Shown: in pieces, positions 11,210-23,750 of the stretch | How the letters are laid out: every line of letters begins with the position of its first letter | How positions within the stretch are numbered: position 1 is the first letter of the stretch | DNA from: Apiospora phragmitis | Lineage: Eukaryota; Ascomycota; Sordariomycetes; Amphisphaeriales; Apiosporaceae | NCBI GenBank assembly: GCA_038363925.1 | Contig: JAQQWL010000013.1 | Coordinates: forward strand, 2,542,001 to 2,606,000 | Length of the DNA stretch: 64,000 nt | Direction of reading: 5' to 3' | Position numbers and translations under genes: made by a program | Notes under the pieces: generated by a model | Told to the model about the DNA's origin: nothing | What the model saw: only the letters and a program-made list of their open reading frames with translations | Databases searched by the model: none

Positions 11210-11756
11210 TGGTTCGCTTTGTGGGTGGGTGTAAGTAGGTTATAGGCTTATAGCAGAACGAGCAGGCTTCCTTATTCAATAGAGGACTGTGAACAACAAG
11301 ACATATAAGCCAAGACTTCCTGCTATTATGAGATACTACTAGTAGGAAGTGCCGCCATGGCCGGCTTGTCATTGCCTATTTATGCAGGCCCCCCTGGTGC
11401 GATAGCAGTCGCCGTCCACCATTCGAAAGTGTAAGTACATTGCCTCTCCTCCTCATCCTCCTCCTTGAGGTAGTTTGCGACATCAAAATTACATGATCAC
11501 TCCGAAACGCCTGGTGCTGCAACTTCCCGCCGGCAGGGTAAGATCAATTGTAATGCTTTGTGGCATTTATCCGGGTTCGCGCCAACTGGCCCGCGGATGT
11601 CGCAATACGCAGCCTCCTTACCCGGTTAACGGGTAATGCCAAGACTGGAGCCCAGATAGATATTGCCACGACCTATGATTCGCTTTAAACCTGGCAGTGC
11701 TTAACATGCGAGATTTAGCGTTGTTATGAGGGGCCGAGTTGATCATTTAATATCTA

Positions 11757-14700
11757 ACGTACGTCACCCCATATTATCCCCCCCCTGTAATTGACCCCCT
11801 TAAAAAATTAATGGTATAAATCGACCACCAACTTTAAATAGCAGCCATTCCTTTAATTTTAGACTATAATACAATCGCTTTTAATAGTAGATACAGTAGA
11901 TCTTTTAGAATCCGATTCCTTAATTTCAACTTGATCTAGTCCCTCCCTTATACGTTGTATGCTTTTAATCGATATAAATTTCGAATTCGAACTAATCTAT
12001 ACCCTTCGCTTCTTTCGTGGCCTTACGAGCTCTAACTTCTCTTTTAAGGACTATAATTATAATTCCGTATTAATTAATAAATAGTCCTTTTCTTAGTATT
12101 TTTTTAAATCTTTTTAAATAGCTAGCGTTATATAATAAAGTCGCTTTAATTTAATTAATAAAAGTATCGAATCTAGCGCTTTAAATTAATGCACTTTTTT
12201 AATATTAACTATAATATATTATTAGTTAAAAGAGTTTAGATAAGTATGAGGGCTTTATTTTAACTAGCTAAGGCTTAAGCTAGCTGACGGTGCTACGGTC
12301 ACCTTATGTAACGGCGACCCTTAAATTTAAATAACCCTTAACAGCACCATATATAAATTAGTATATAAACTAGTCAGCTTTTAATTTATAATTAATTAAA
12401 TAATACTATCGTTTTCTTTTTCTTTTCCTCTTTTCGATAGGCCGTAAACTTAACGAGTTAGTATTATAACGCGCGATTTAAAATGTTATAAATAACTCGT
12501 TAATAAAATAAGCCGCCGAGAAGCATAATATCCTTAAAATAATTCTAAGGGCTCGGATTCACGGCCGCAAAACTATAAAATAACGGAATAAGTTCTTTTA
12601 AACTTTAATAATAGCGGAAGAGTCTTAGATCGTAACTTAATACCTTGCGTAATATAATCTAAGCTGCTTACCGGCGTATATTATTTTCCGGATATTCGCT
12701 TAACGAATTTTTTTAACTAACGGGATTAATATAATACTTAGTAAATATTAAGTTAAAAGATTTATTACTCGCTATCCATCTATCGGTACTACTTTTTTTA
12801 AAAGGATAGATTTCTTAAGGCTTAACGTAACTTTCGTAAAGAAAATTATCGAGTTTTTTAAACGGCTTAATAATCTTTTTTTAAAATCGATCCTTCCGGA
12901 GTTTTAATTTAACGTCGACGAGATCGGTAACTAGCTCGGTTATAAAACGAATATAATAATTATTAAACCTATTAAAATAAAGAAAATACTAATTATAGAC
13001 TCTTTTAACTAAGAATAGGCTTTTACGGTCGAATATAACAACGCTTTAGGCCGAGCTTTACCTCTTATCATATTTAAGGGTTAATAGGTCCAGTAGCAAT
13101 GGTTTCCGGAGGAGGAGGACTCGCTAACGGATACTATAAAGGATTAGGTCTTTGCGGCATCCCTTAAAGGCTGGACCAACAAGGAGCTGGCCCTAGTGTA
13201 GCTAAATGAGGTCTTCATCCCTTATACAAAGCTTAAAAACGAAGACTAGTAGCGGCTTATTATCCTGGATGGCCACGCTAGCCACGTAAACGAGGACTTT
13301 ATTATAACGTATTTAAAGTATAAGATATAGCTTCTCTTTTTTTTTAGTATACTCGTTACACTTATTATAACCTTTAAATTTTAATCTTTTTAATATATTA
13401 AAAAATACTTACTATTAAAATATAACCTTATACTATGTAGGGTTTAATAATATAAATATAAATAAAAAGGATTTTTTTTTCATATTACGAACTAATTAAA
13501 AGGTTTAATTTTCGGTTATATATAATAACTAATAGCTAAGCTATAACTAATATATTCCCTCGTAATATTAATAAGCCTCCCCCCGACGTTTTTAATAAAT
13601 AATTCTCCTCTATAACGTTATTAATACTTACAATTAACCGCTAAATTAAAAAGTTAACAAATACGCTTAGTAATAATAATATTATTTTCGATAACGCGAC
13701 GCGCCGGGTTTTATTCTAAAAGCTTTAAAAAAGTTTAAATATTTTAAACGGCTAGATCGGCTAATTAGAGCACGAGAAGTTAGTTTTAAAAAATAATCTA
13801 GAGAAAAAAAGAGGTAAAAAAAGGAAAAAAGTAATACTTAACCTTAAATAGAAATTTACGCGTATATAAGATACTATAGTAATTAAAAGGGAAATAAATA
13901 GCGTTATACCGGAACCCCAGGTTATTAATCTTTTATCGTCGGCGCCGGAAGCCGTTATAATTAAATCTAACTTTAAATCTAAGATTAAAAGTGTTATAAA
14001 AGCGTTTCGAAACTAAAACGGTGTTTTTAAGATTTTATATTTATTCTTAATTAAATTATTCGTATTATTATTATGTAGTATTATTATTAGTTTTTAGGGT
14101 CGTCGTTATATGGGGTGACCGTAGCACCGTCAGCTGGCTTATATTATCTTTTCTAGTCGCTTTCGATTACTGTTTTCGAATAAAAAAGGGCTAGTAAATA
14201 GCTTAGTAATATATACGAGCTAAAAACTATTACCACGTTAATTACCCTTAATATTTTAAGCCGATAAAGGCTTTTTATAGGCTTTATTATAGTATATAAA
14301 GAAGTTTTATTTATTAATAAGGGCTAAATCCGTTAATAAAGATAAGAAACCGATCTTTTTCCGGTAATAAGCCTTTATAAAGGTAAAGACCTTAATATCG
14401 AGGGGTTAAAGAATATATAATAAATAAAGGGGTAAAAATAATAAGTAAATATTATTTTAATAATAAAGGGATATAAAATCGTCGGTTATATAACTGCTAT
14501 ACTTATTTAAAATAAATAAACGAGTATTATTTAAGTCGTCTAGGGCGGTTTCCGGTATAAAGATATCTTCGAGCTATTTGACAGCGATTTCGTTATTCGT
14601 CCAGCTTTTATTATTTATATTAAACTTTTATCCTTTAAATTTATTAAGTTTTTAAAGGAATTATTACTTTTAAACCGATTTACTTTTATAAATTATTAAA

Positions 14701-15465
14701 AGAGGGATAGCCTTGCCGAGTACCGATATATATTTTAATATAATCGTTTAATACTTTAAACTAAGCTGTTTTTATTAAATAAAACGTAATTTCGAACTGC
14801 TTATTATAAAGCTATTACTTCTTTAGCCTTTTAAAATACCGTGCTCGTCTATATTATGCTTATTTTTAAGTTTAATAACTTAAATTTAAAATATACGTAA
14901 TTTAATTAAAAACTAAAACTTAATTACGTTAATTAATACTTTATTAATACGCTAAGAGTCGATATAACGTTACCTCTTCGTCCGTAAGGCTAGGTAACGT
15001 TAAAAAAATAAATCTATCTAGTTTTTATTTAATGGTATAGGGTTGTTATAAAGGGCTAAAACGCGCTGAGCTAGTTCCTTAATTTACGTATGCGTTAGTG
15101 CGACATTAAGGGCTTCTTAGGCTAAAATCTAGTCTACTAAATATTTCTCTTAAACTGGAAAGAGCTTCTAATAAATAGATTTTAATTCTCGACGTAATTA
15201 TCGGCCGTGAAGTCGACTAATAAAGGTAGACCGTAAAATACCCTAATAAAGGGCAGCCTTATAAATAAATTTACCGCTTACTATATTTTAAATAGCGGTA
15301 GAGATGTCGTTTTCGGTATATAAACGCACTATTAATGAATTAGTATATATTTAAAAGAATGAAATAATTCGGATCAGAATTCGTTGAGAAATCTCTTTTT
15401 GAATCGAAATGGCGGTGAATCGTGGTAGAGGTCGACAGGGGGGTCAATTATGGGGTGACGTACGT
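11757..15465 (-). mobile_element. RIP-mutated Fot1/pogo-type DNA transposon, host of a nested copy
   Basis: Inverted ends start ACGTACGTCACCCCATA at 11757 and are matched in reverse at 15449-15465, each flanked by TA (11755-11756 and 15466-15467), the Tc1/mariner target duplication. Without the nested element (12278-14139) it is about 1.85 kb, the usual Fot1 size. The minus strand shows a decayed DDE transposase of the pogo/CENP-B type: a WTNNEIAVK block near 14600, LFILNKYSSYITDDF (from LDxHSSH) near 14500, and a PLDIKVF tail. Every block is interrupted by stops from C-to-T/G-to-A changes. It is inactive. Confidence 0.85.
12278..14139 (+). mobile_element. Fot1/pogo-type element, family I copy A
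   Basis: About 1.86 kb with ~40-bp inverted ends starting AGCTAGCTGACGGTGCTACG and with flanking TA (12276-12277, 14140-14141). It is nested inside the 11757-15465 element. Plus-strand transposase remnants: FNVDEIG near 12905, the best preserved block EEEDSLTDTIKD and KGWTNKELALV near 13110-13200, ILDGHASHVNEDF near 13264, and YSLHLL*PLNFNLF near 13340. These are the DE, DGHxSH and PxSSHxxQPLD motifs of pogo DDE transposases. The 13090-13300 part keeps high GC, so this copy is less heavily RIP-mutated than copies B and C. It lacks a ~56-bp segment found in B and C. Confidence 0.88.
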
Positions 15466-17707
15466 TACTCGTGACGCCACCTGGCATAACAATGACATGG
15501 CCCGGCTCTTTGTCCTCTGGTAGTATCATATTGTCTTTTTCAAGGAGCCGTAACCCCTCTGTTGTGTCATACTTCAGACTGCCCCTTTTGGTCGCAGACC
15601 CGACCCTTAATAATGCAGGGATGGAGCATGATCACAACATGATGTTATACTAACTTGCTTAGATCGTGATGGCATGACTGCTATGTCGCTCATTAAGTTG
15701 AATCTTTGGCACGTGAACTCCTCTCCCTTCCCGGCGTGGGGAAATGGGTTAGTTTAGCAGTCCCTGTTTTCAACTGCCCTGCATGTGACCCAGTGTGACA
15801 CTCACTTGTTCCTGCTCTTCTAGGTAAGGACATAGTAATTGCCTTTTCTACTGGAAACAAATAAATGATGGACTGAGTGACCTTTCGTTGCATGATTATT
15901 GCAATTTCGCATTTTTTTTTTATGTAGGACAGAAGCAAAGAAACCAGATCAGCGATTAGGCATTGCGTCAAGCTCCAGGGACTTACTACTTTGAGAACAT
16001 GCTGACCTTATATGAAGTATGTATTCATAAGCTCATGCTCGAGGCACGCAGTTGGAGATTCTGGTGTACGGCCACGGAACATCTTTTTCACTTATTGCTT
16101 AGGATTGGCCCGCTTCGATGCATGACAACCTGGAAGGGCGTTGCGTTACAGATATATGACAAGACAGCTGCAGTATAGGTTTTTACTTGTACAGAGATTT
16201 CAGGGCTCCTCTGTCTATAGCTTGCTCCTAGGCTATTTAGGGTTCTTCAAGAAAACGTTCTGGTCAGCTCCTGTAAGTTACTTCCTGCGTGGCATCAGTC
16301 CCCATGTATACTTGGATCCTAAGATATATACAGCTTCTATCGTGTTTAGCTTTAAAGCTAACGAGAGGAATAACGAGGGATAATCTAGCATGTTTTCTTT
16401 CTTAGCCGGGAGTTTCCCTTCATGTTCTGTTCCCGTCGGGTGGTGATTACGTTCTATAATAGTGCTATTTTATCGACTTCTATTAAGTAAAAGTAACTGT
16501 TAGGCCTCTAGGTAGTCTCGGTTTCTCTCCTTCATATATGACAGCTTATATAACTACATGCTTGGCGCGATGAATTCCCTGAGCCTTGATAGCCATTATT
16601 ATGTGTCATATTTCTGTTAGGTTGAAATCGTTACGTATTGGCCAAAATGTCAGATTCTTAGTAAAGCGGTATCAAACATGAATCCAGCTCAAACCACGAC
16701 GACCCTGTATCTGATCTATCACAAAATATATACCTACTAAATCAAGGCTATGCGGTTCCCAAACTTGTTTAATGTTAAGTCACCTAACCCACGCAATGGG
16801 CTAGTCGCCTGTACATATGTGACGATCAGCCGCGACATGGCGTGATTCAATTCTCTGAGAATTGACCCAATTAGTCGAATGTATTTTGGATATTCTGATT
16901 CAGATATAGTCAGATTTTACTGACGTTATTTCTGCATTCAATGAAGGTTGAGTGACAGGTCTTGGGCTCGCACTAAGCTTACGCGGCCACGGACAGGAAT
17001 AGACCATATTCTGAAGCTGCAATCCCGACCTCCATAAAGCACCTTCCTTTCCCTGCAAACTCCACAGCAGCAGGAGTAACTTTTTCATGTTGAGAATGCT
17101 AAGCAACTGATATTCAATCTTCAATCTTCCTTCAATTATTTCATGGTTATTTCCAATTCCATTGACAGGGGCAGGTAAGTAGCAATCTGCGTGGTCATTC
17201 CACTTGCTGTCAATCGGTGCGGCCGTGCGAAAAGGGATACCGACCGGGTCACGTGGACCTAAAATTGAATTGAATTGAATCCTGGCTTTCTGGGCTTTCG
17301 GTGTCTGCCTTGCGCTTGGCAAACGCTCGACCAACCAAAATTTCGGCAACAGCTTTTGAGCCCATCCCCACTTCCGGGCCTCGTCCACCTCACTCAGCAA
17401 ACAACTCTCTTTTTCCGTTTGTCTCTCTCTCTGGTCTTTCGAAACAGCCAACTCCTCTGAGAACAAAAGCTGCAAGATCTGGTTATCGAGTTTTTGACTC
17501 CCTTCACTGTTGAGCGACGCCGCCTCGGCTCCAGTAGTTTCCAGCGTTTCGCAGACCAGTTGAACGGTGCGGGCTTAGCTTGTTTTGCTACCCCAGTTCT
17601 TCCCTCCAATTCTCAATTCTGCCCCGGACGTGTAGTGGGCCATCAGCTTCTGTCACGCTCTCTCACTCCGAACTCCTTAGTTACCCCGTCACGCCTCGCC
17701 CGCCACC
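15466..17707. other. No supported gene; probable promoter of the CCCH gene at the right end
   Basis: About 2.2 kb of moderate-GC DNA. A 191-codon minus-strand frame (16900-17475) lacks an ATG and any motif. The right end (17500-17707) is CT-rich and leads into the strong start context CGCCACCATGG of the next gene, as expected for a fungal leader. A (GAATT)3-like tract lies at about 17265-17280. Confidence 0.5.
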
Positions 17708-19886
17708 ATGGACATCCGCAATGAGGCCGAGATGGCCATTGGGGACACCCAACAGGTCCTACAAGCCGCCACCGCCTGGATGGGCTCCTTTATCGCCACC
17801 GATCAGCGCAAGGATAAGATTATCCAAGTAGGTCACCACCGCACATCATCTCCTACCCAGCCTGGACTACCAAATCAATGGTGCATGCATACATCGATTG
17901 GTCGTTACTGCTCGATCTGGGATCTGCATGTAGCATGCTTGCCCTCTTCTGTGCCACTACCTCACCTCCTAGTCAGCGGCGTGCAGACGTGTTTGTTGCT
18001 CAAGCATGCTGCCCGACCTTCCGTTTCCCCAGTACCCCATGAGGCGTTCTTGACTAATTTGCAACGATAGGAACTCCTTCGAAGATTAGAGGACAGTGAG
18101 AATACACTGAACCAGCTTAGGGGGGATCTAGCTGCTGAGCGCAAGTCCCGCCGCGATTATCAAATGGAGTCAGACAAATCCAGCCAAGATATGAAGCGGC
18201 TGGAGCAGAAGATTGTCCCGTAATCTCATATTAACTTGTCGTGGCCTTGAATCTAACCATCTTCACAGAAAGATGGTTCTTTTATCGCGATTCTTATAGA
18301 TGGCGACGGAGCCAAGTTTGCCGACCAATATCTCCGGACTCCATTAGAGGGTGGTCCTGTGGCTGCACAGGCACTCAAACAGGCTGTCCGCGACTACCTT
18401 CAGACCGATACCCATGATTTCAACACCGAGGAGATACCCATCATTGTGCGTGCTTACGCCAACCTCAACGACCTGGCCAGGTCCCTCCGCCTATCCAACG
18501 TCATCGACCGTGATGAGGATATGCGCATCTTTGCCGAACAGTTCACCAACAGCAGAGCCGAGGTCGACTTTGTCAACGTGGGCAGAGGAAAGGAGAACGC
18601 AGACTCCAAACTACGCAAAATGCTCAACCATTATCTAAGAAATCTTCAGTGTAAGAAGATATTTGTTGCATGCTGCCATGACAACGGCTATCTCCAGTAC
18701 GTATCATCCATATCCTTCATATCCTGACTCTTTTGCAGTGCATGAAGAGACAGATTACAATGCTGCTACTCAGAGCACAGTTGCTGACTTGTTCCATCGC
18801 AGTGATCTTCGAGAATATAGTGACTATCCCGAACTTCGAAATAGGATTGTCTTAGTTGAGACAACCCCAGCCGAACAGGGCTTTAGTACGTATTTGCATA
18901 TATTCCCCATATTCACATTCAGCTTTCGACTGGGAATTCGGTCTTTTTCCTTGCTACAAGGGAAACTGTTGGCTTCGGGCATCTTCTCTTGCCCCAACAT
19001 ATTTTTTGGAGTTTTGGTGCTGATTCATGATTCATACAGAGCAACTCCCATTTGATCTTACCAGCTTTAGTAAGGTCTTCCGGTCCAATACTCTACTGAA
19101 CGAAAGTAAAAGGGCACCTGCTGCATTTTCTATGCCTAGCAGTCTTCCCATCCACCCCTTCCCGGCTCCTGCGACCCAGCCGGACTATGGAAGCCAGAGA
19201 AGCCTACCTGCCATGTCTCCTGACAAGCAAATGCCTCCCATATCTGCGACCACTCCCCATTCACAGACTCTACTGCATCGACCCCAGCCACTGTGCAAGC
19301 AGAGACTGAGCCGCAGCTTGCTCAGCTTTCTCGTACTGCCAGTGTCCTTAGCTCAGGAAATGGAGGAGTCTCTATCAGCTACGCTAAGGCCGGTGGCTCT
19401 GAAAGTCTCCAAAATATCGATATCGCGGCCAAGCCGAAGAAGATGACCAAGACCATGCTTTTCAACGCCGATGGTCACCGAATAGATCCTCCCACGAAGC
19501 ATCCGGCCAATACGCCAGCTCAGAACACGTATCAGTCCAAGCTCGAGAAAGTTGCCCCTAACGCATTCTGCAACGATTACTACCTCGTCGGCAAATGCAA
19601 TCGGAAGAACTGCGAACGTACCCATGATGTGGATTTGAGCCCCCAGGAGGTGGCTATACATCGTTACAAAGCGCGCACCAGTGTTTGTCCCCGCGGGCCA
19701 ATCGAGTGTTTCGACTACGATTGCTACTTGAGCCATCATTGTCTCAAAGATCCTCGCTGCACAAGAGGGCCCGGCTGCAAGTTTACCAATACCGAATGGG
19801 GCAACCTGCATCTCGACACCAGTGAAAAGCTTACGCCTACCCTACGCTGGACCGAGGGCGTTGACTTCCCCGACCGTCTGGCCTAG
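17708..19886 (+). CDS. Fungal tandem CCCH zinc-finger protein (DUF7923-like N-terminal domain)
   Basis: Start ATG 17708 in CGCCACCATGG. Exons: 17708-17827; 18071-18214; 18269-18696 (approximate end); 18739-18893 or so; 19040-19886. Exon 2 is a coiled coil (LLRRLEDSENTLNQLRGDLAAE). Exon 3 opens with FIAILIDGDGAKF and includes FVACCHDNGYL, a predicted alpha/beta domain of the type preceding CCCH fingers in fungal proteins (DUF7923 as I recall it). It continues with IVLVETTP and LPFDLTSFSKVFRSNTLL. The C-terminus carries Cys/His fingers: CNDYYLVGKCNRKNCERTH (C-x8-C-x4-C-x3-H), CPRGPIECFDYDCYLSHHC and CTRGPGCKF. An RNA- or DNA-binding role is inferred. Two joins do not close in frame: exon 3 to 4 (acceptor TTTTGCAG at 18738 leaves the phase off by one), and a frame change near 19200-19290 inside exon 5. 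Indels or an unusual splice site are possible. The stop TAG is at 19884-19886. Confidence 0.8.
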
Positions 19887-20392
19887 GTCTCGATATTTTT
19901 CTTACATGCCATTGCTCTGGCCATGACACAGGCTGATAATACAGCCGAGGACTGTTATGCTGAACTCTTTTGGCCCTTATTTTTAAATCATTTTCTTGAT
20001 GCAAGTCAAGAAGGTTTCTTTTCTTTCCGTCGCTAACGATCAGGCCCCAAACACAGTACGCTATCTCTATGGGGAAAGGTTTACCGAATTCGGAAGGCTT
20101 GAAATTGATAACGATGGCAAGGGTGCACCTTTGGGAAAGCAAGTGAGGCACTGCAAACACCATGACGTGGTTCCGGTGGCATCATTTACCCCCAGAGGTC
20201 AACTTGTTTTTGCTCTGTACAATGGAGGTGTTAATAATGACGCTTTGGGTCACAACTTCACTACATAATGGCGCTTCAGTTATATGATAAATACAAATTT
20301 GTTGGTCATCTATTTCTAACGACACTATCGATGAAGGCAGTAAGGATTGTTTTCTCACATAGGAAAGCGGATGATATTAGGTGAAACAAATA
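19887..20392. other. Intergenic region between the CCCH gene and the transposon block
   Basis: About 500 bases of normal composition with a 90-codon frame (19996-20268) that lacks a recognisable motif. It is more likely 3' untranslated or intergenic DNA. A TA dinucleotide at 20391-20392 marks the edge of the inverted-repeat block. Confidence 0.45.
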
Positions 20393-20580
20393 AGCACCTT
20401 AACCACTTAGCCGTCCTACCACATAAGTAGCCACCTAAACTTAATATAAAACTATATTATAACCTAAGTTTATTTTATTAATAACTATTTAAAAAGAAAT
20501 TAGAAAATTATGACTTTAATATAACTAGTAATATTAAAATCGCTTTTTTAATTTAAATTACTTTATTTTTTTAACGGTTA

Positions 20581-22445
20581 AGCTAGCTAACGGTGCTACG
20601 GTCACCCCATGCAACGGCGACCCTTAAATTTAGATAGCCCCTGACAGCACTATATATAAATTAGTATATAAACTAGTCAGTTTTTAATTTATAGTTAATT
20701 AAATAATACTATCGTTTTTTTTCTTTTCCTCTTTTCGATAGGCTATAAACTTAATAAGTTAACACTATAACGCGCGATTTAAAATGTTATAAATAGCTTA
20801 TTAATAAAATAAGCCGCCGAGAAGTATAATATCTTTAAAATAACTCTAAAGGCTCGGATTTACAGCCGTAAAACTATAAAATAACGAAATAAGTCCTTCT
20901 AAGCCTTAATAATAACGGAAGAGTTTTAAATCGTAACTTAATACTTTACGTAATATAATTTAAGCTATTTACCGGCGCATATTATTTTTTAAATATTTAC
21001 CTAACGGATTTTTTAAATTAACGGGATTAATATAATACTCGGTAAATATTAAGTTAAAAATTTATTACTTATTATCTATTTATTAGTACTACTTTTTTTA
21101 AAAGGATAAATTTCTTAAGGCTTAACGTAACTTCTATAGAAAAAATTATTAAGTTTTTCGAACGGCTTTATAATCTTATTTTAAAATCGATCCCTCTAAA
21201 GTTTCGGTTTAATATCGACGAGATCGGTAATTAGTTCGGCTATAAAACGAATATAATAATTATTAAACTTATTAAAATAAAAAAAATATTAATTATAAAC
21301 TTTTTTAACTAAAAATAGGCTTTTATAATTAAATATAATAACGTTTTAAGCCGAGCTTTACTTTCTTTTATTATATTTAAAAGTTAATAGGTCTAGTAAT
21401 AATAGTTTTTTAAAAAAAAGAACTCGCTAATAGATATTATAGAGGATTAAGTCTTTACGATATCCCTTAAAAGTTAAATTAATAAGGAACTAGCCTTAGT
21501 ATAATTAAATAAGGTTTTTATCCTTTATATAAAGCTTTAAAATAAGGATTAATAACGGCTTATTATTTTAAATAATTACGTTAACTACGTAAATAAGGAC
21601 TTTATTATAACGTATTTAAAATATAAAATATAACTTTTTTTTCCGGCATACTCGTTATACTTATTATTAAAATATAATTTTATATTATATAAAACTTAAT
21701 AATATAAATATAAATAAAAAAAACTTCTTTTAATATTACGAACTAATTAAAAATTTTATTTTTCGGCCATATATAATAACTAGCGGCTAAGCCATAATTA
21801 ATATATTCCCTTATAATATTAATAAGCCCCTTAATAGCCGGAATCGGAGAATAAAAAACCAGGCAGAAGCAGGATTATTTAAACCTCCCCCTAATGTTTT
21901 CGATAAATAATTCTCCTCTATAACGTTATTAATATTTATAACTAACCGCTAGTTTAAAAAGTTAGCGGATACGCTTAATAGTAATAATATTATTTTCGAT
22001 AGCGCGACGCGCCGGGTTTTATTCCGGAAACTCTAAAAAAGTCTAAATACTTTAAACGGCTAGATCGGCTAATTAAAGTACGAAAAGTTAATTTTAAAAA
22101 GTAATTTAAAAAAAATAAATAAAAAAAAATAAAAAAGTAATACTTAACTTTAATTAGAAATCTATACGTATACGAGATATTATAATAATTAAAAGGGAAA
22201 TAAATAACGTTATATTAAAACTTTAAATTATTACTCCTTTATTATTAACGCCGAAAGCCGTTATAATTAAGTCTAACTCTAAATTTAAAATTAAGAGTAT
22301 TATAAAAACGTTTCGAGATTAAAACGATATTTTTAAAATTTTATATTAATTTTTAATTAAATTATTCGTATTATTATTATATAATATTATTATTAGTTTT
22401 TAAAGTCGCCGTTATATAAAGTGATCGTAACACCGTTAGCTAGTT
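20581..22445 (+). mobile_element. Fot1/pogo-type element, family I copy B (heavily RIP-mutated)
   Basis: Inverted ends AGCTAGCTAACGGTGCTACG on the left and the degraded reverse complement at 22406-22445, flanked by TA. Length 1865 bp. It aligns by eye along its full length with copy A, but almost every CpA and its complement has become TpA; the DGHxSH block reads only as LNNYVNYVN near 21570. It retains the ~56-bp segment near 21830-21890 that is absent from copy A. Confidence 0.88.
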
Positions 22446-22630
22446 TATATTATTAATTTATTTTTAATTATTATTATATTCTGTATTATAATAAAGATAT
22501 AATTAAAGTCTTTAATTATTTAACGAGTTTTAAATATATATTTTATTTAATTTACCTTATAAATAATCTCTCTTTTATTTTAATTTAATTATTTAAGCGT
22601 TTAAAATATTAAGCCTTTTTTAAACTTATA

Positions 22631-22926
22631 AAATAATAACCTTTTATAAGTATTATTAAATTAAATATTTTTATTATAAGGGTTTAAACTAAGTGGTATA
22701 CTTTAACGTCTATTTTTTTTAATTATAAAAAGAATTCTTTAAAGAGAGAAAGATTTTTTTTAATTACTATATAAATATTACTTATTTATATACGTACTTT
22801 TATTCTAGTACATATATACTTAGTATTTTTAATAGGTTTTATAAAAAGTTAAAAATGCTAATTAATAGGTTATAAAGAGGCTACGAGCCCCTGAGTTTTA
22901 TTAATAAAGGTTTATTTTATAATATT
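22631..22926 (-). repeat. Left LTR (3' LTR) of the minus-strand gypsy element
   Basis: Direct repeat partner of 30235-30516. It carries ~13 extra bases near 22835-22850 and is slightly more AT-rich. Exact ends are uncertain by a few bases because RIP has blurred the terminal TG/CA. Confidence 0.78.
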
Positions 22927-23750
22927 ACTACTCTTTTTTTTAAGTTAACGCCGCCGTCGTTAGCACTACTTTTTATTTTAACGTTTTAAGTCGATAATTT
23001 TTTATAATACCGAAGTAGGTTCTTATATTAATTAAGCGTAACTTTTTTATTTAGTTTTATAAAGGGTTTATTAATTTCGTTCTCGTTTATATTTCCGCTC
23101 GTCTTATATTTCCTTTATATTATAATACTTTTTTTATTCGTTAATTATAATTAATATAATAGGTTAATTTAGTTTCGTTTAACGTATTAAATCGTATAGC
23201 GTATAATTTAATAATATGTTTTATTTTAAACTTCTCGTTTTTTAATTTAATTTTCTTCGATTATTTATAACTAAATTTTTTAACCGGAGTTATACCGAGT
23301 CCTTTATCTTATATTATAATATTACCGTATAATATTTATTAACGTAAACTTCTTAATTTTATTAAGCTTTAGTTATTATAATTTACGCTTATATCGAAAC
23401 TATTATAATTACCTTTATAATAGCTTCCTCGCGTTAAATAAGGTTATATTATACTAGACTCGTACGATCGTTTATTTTTTATAAGTTATAATAAAGCCTT
23501 ATAATATTCGTATATTAAAAAAAATAAGCTTAATTTAATAATCGTTAATATATAAACGTTTAATACGTATTTAATAATAGGGTATAATATAACTTATTTA
23601 TCTTAATGCTTTATAACGTACGTTTTTAAATAAGCTTCGATAATATTATTTATTCGTTTTATAGCTCCGTCGGTTTTTAAGTAATATATTATAAAGATTC
23701 GTTATTCGATCTTTAATAACTAGTATATTCGTTTTTAAAAAAAGCTTATA

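Noticed and set aside
16900..17475. 191-codon minus-strand open frame
   Set aside because: It starts only with TTG, has no motif, and lies in the probable promoter/leader of the CCCH gene.
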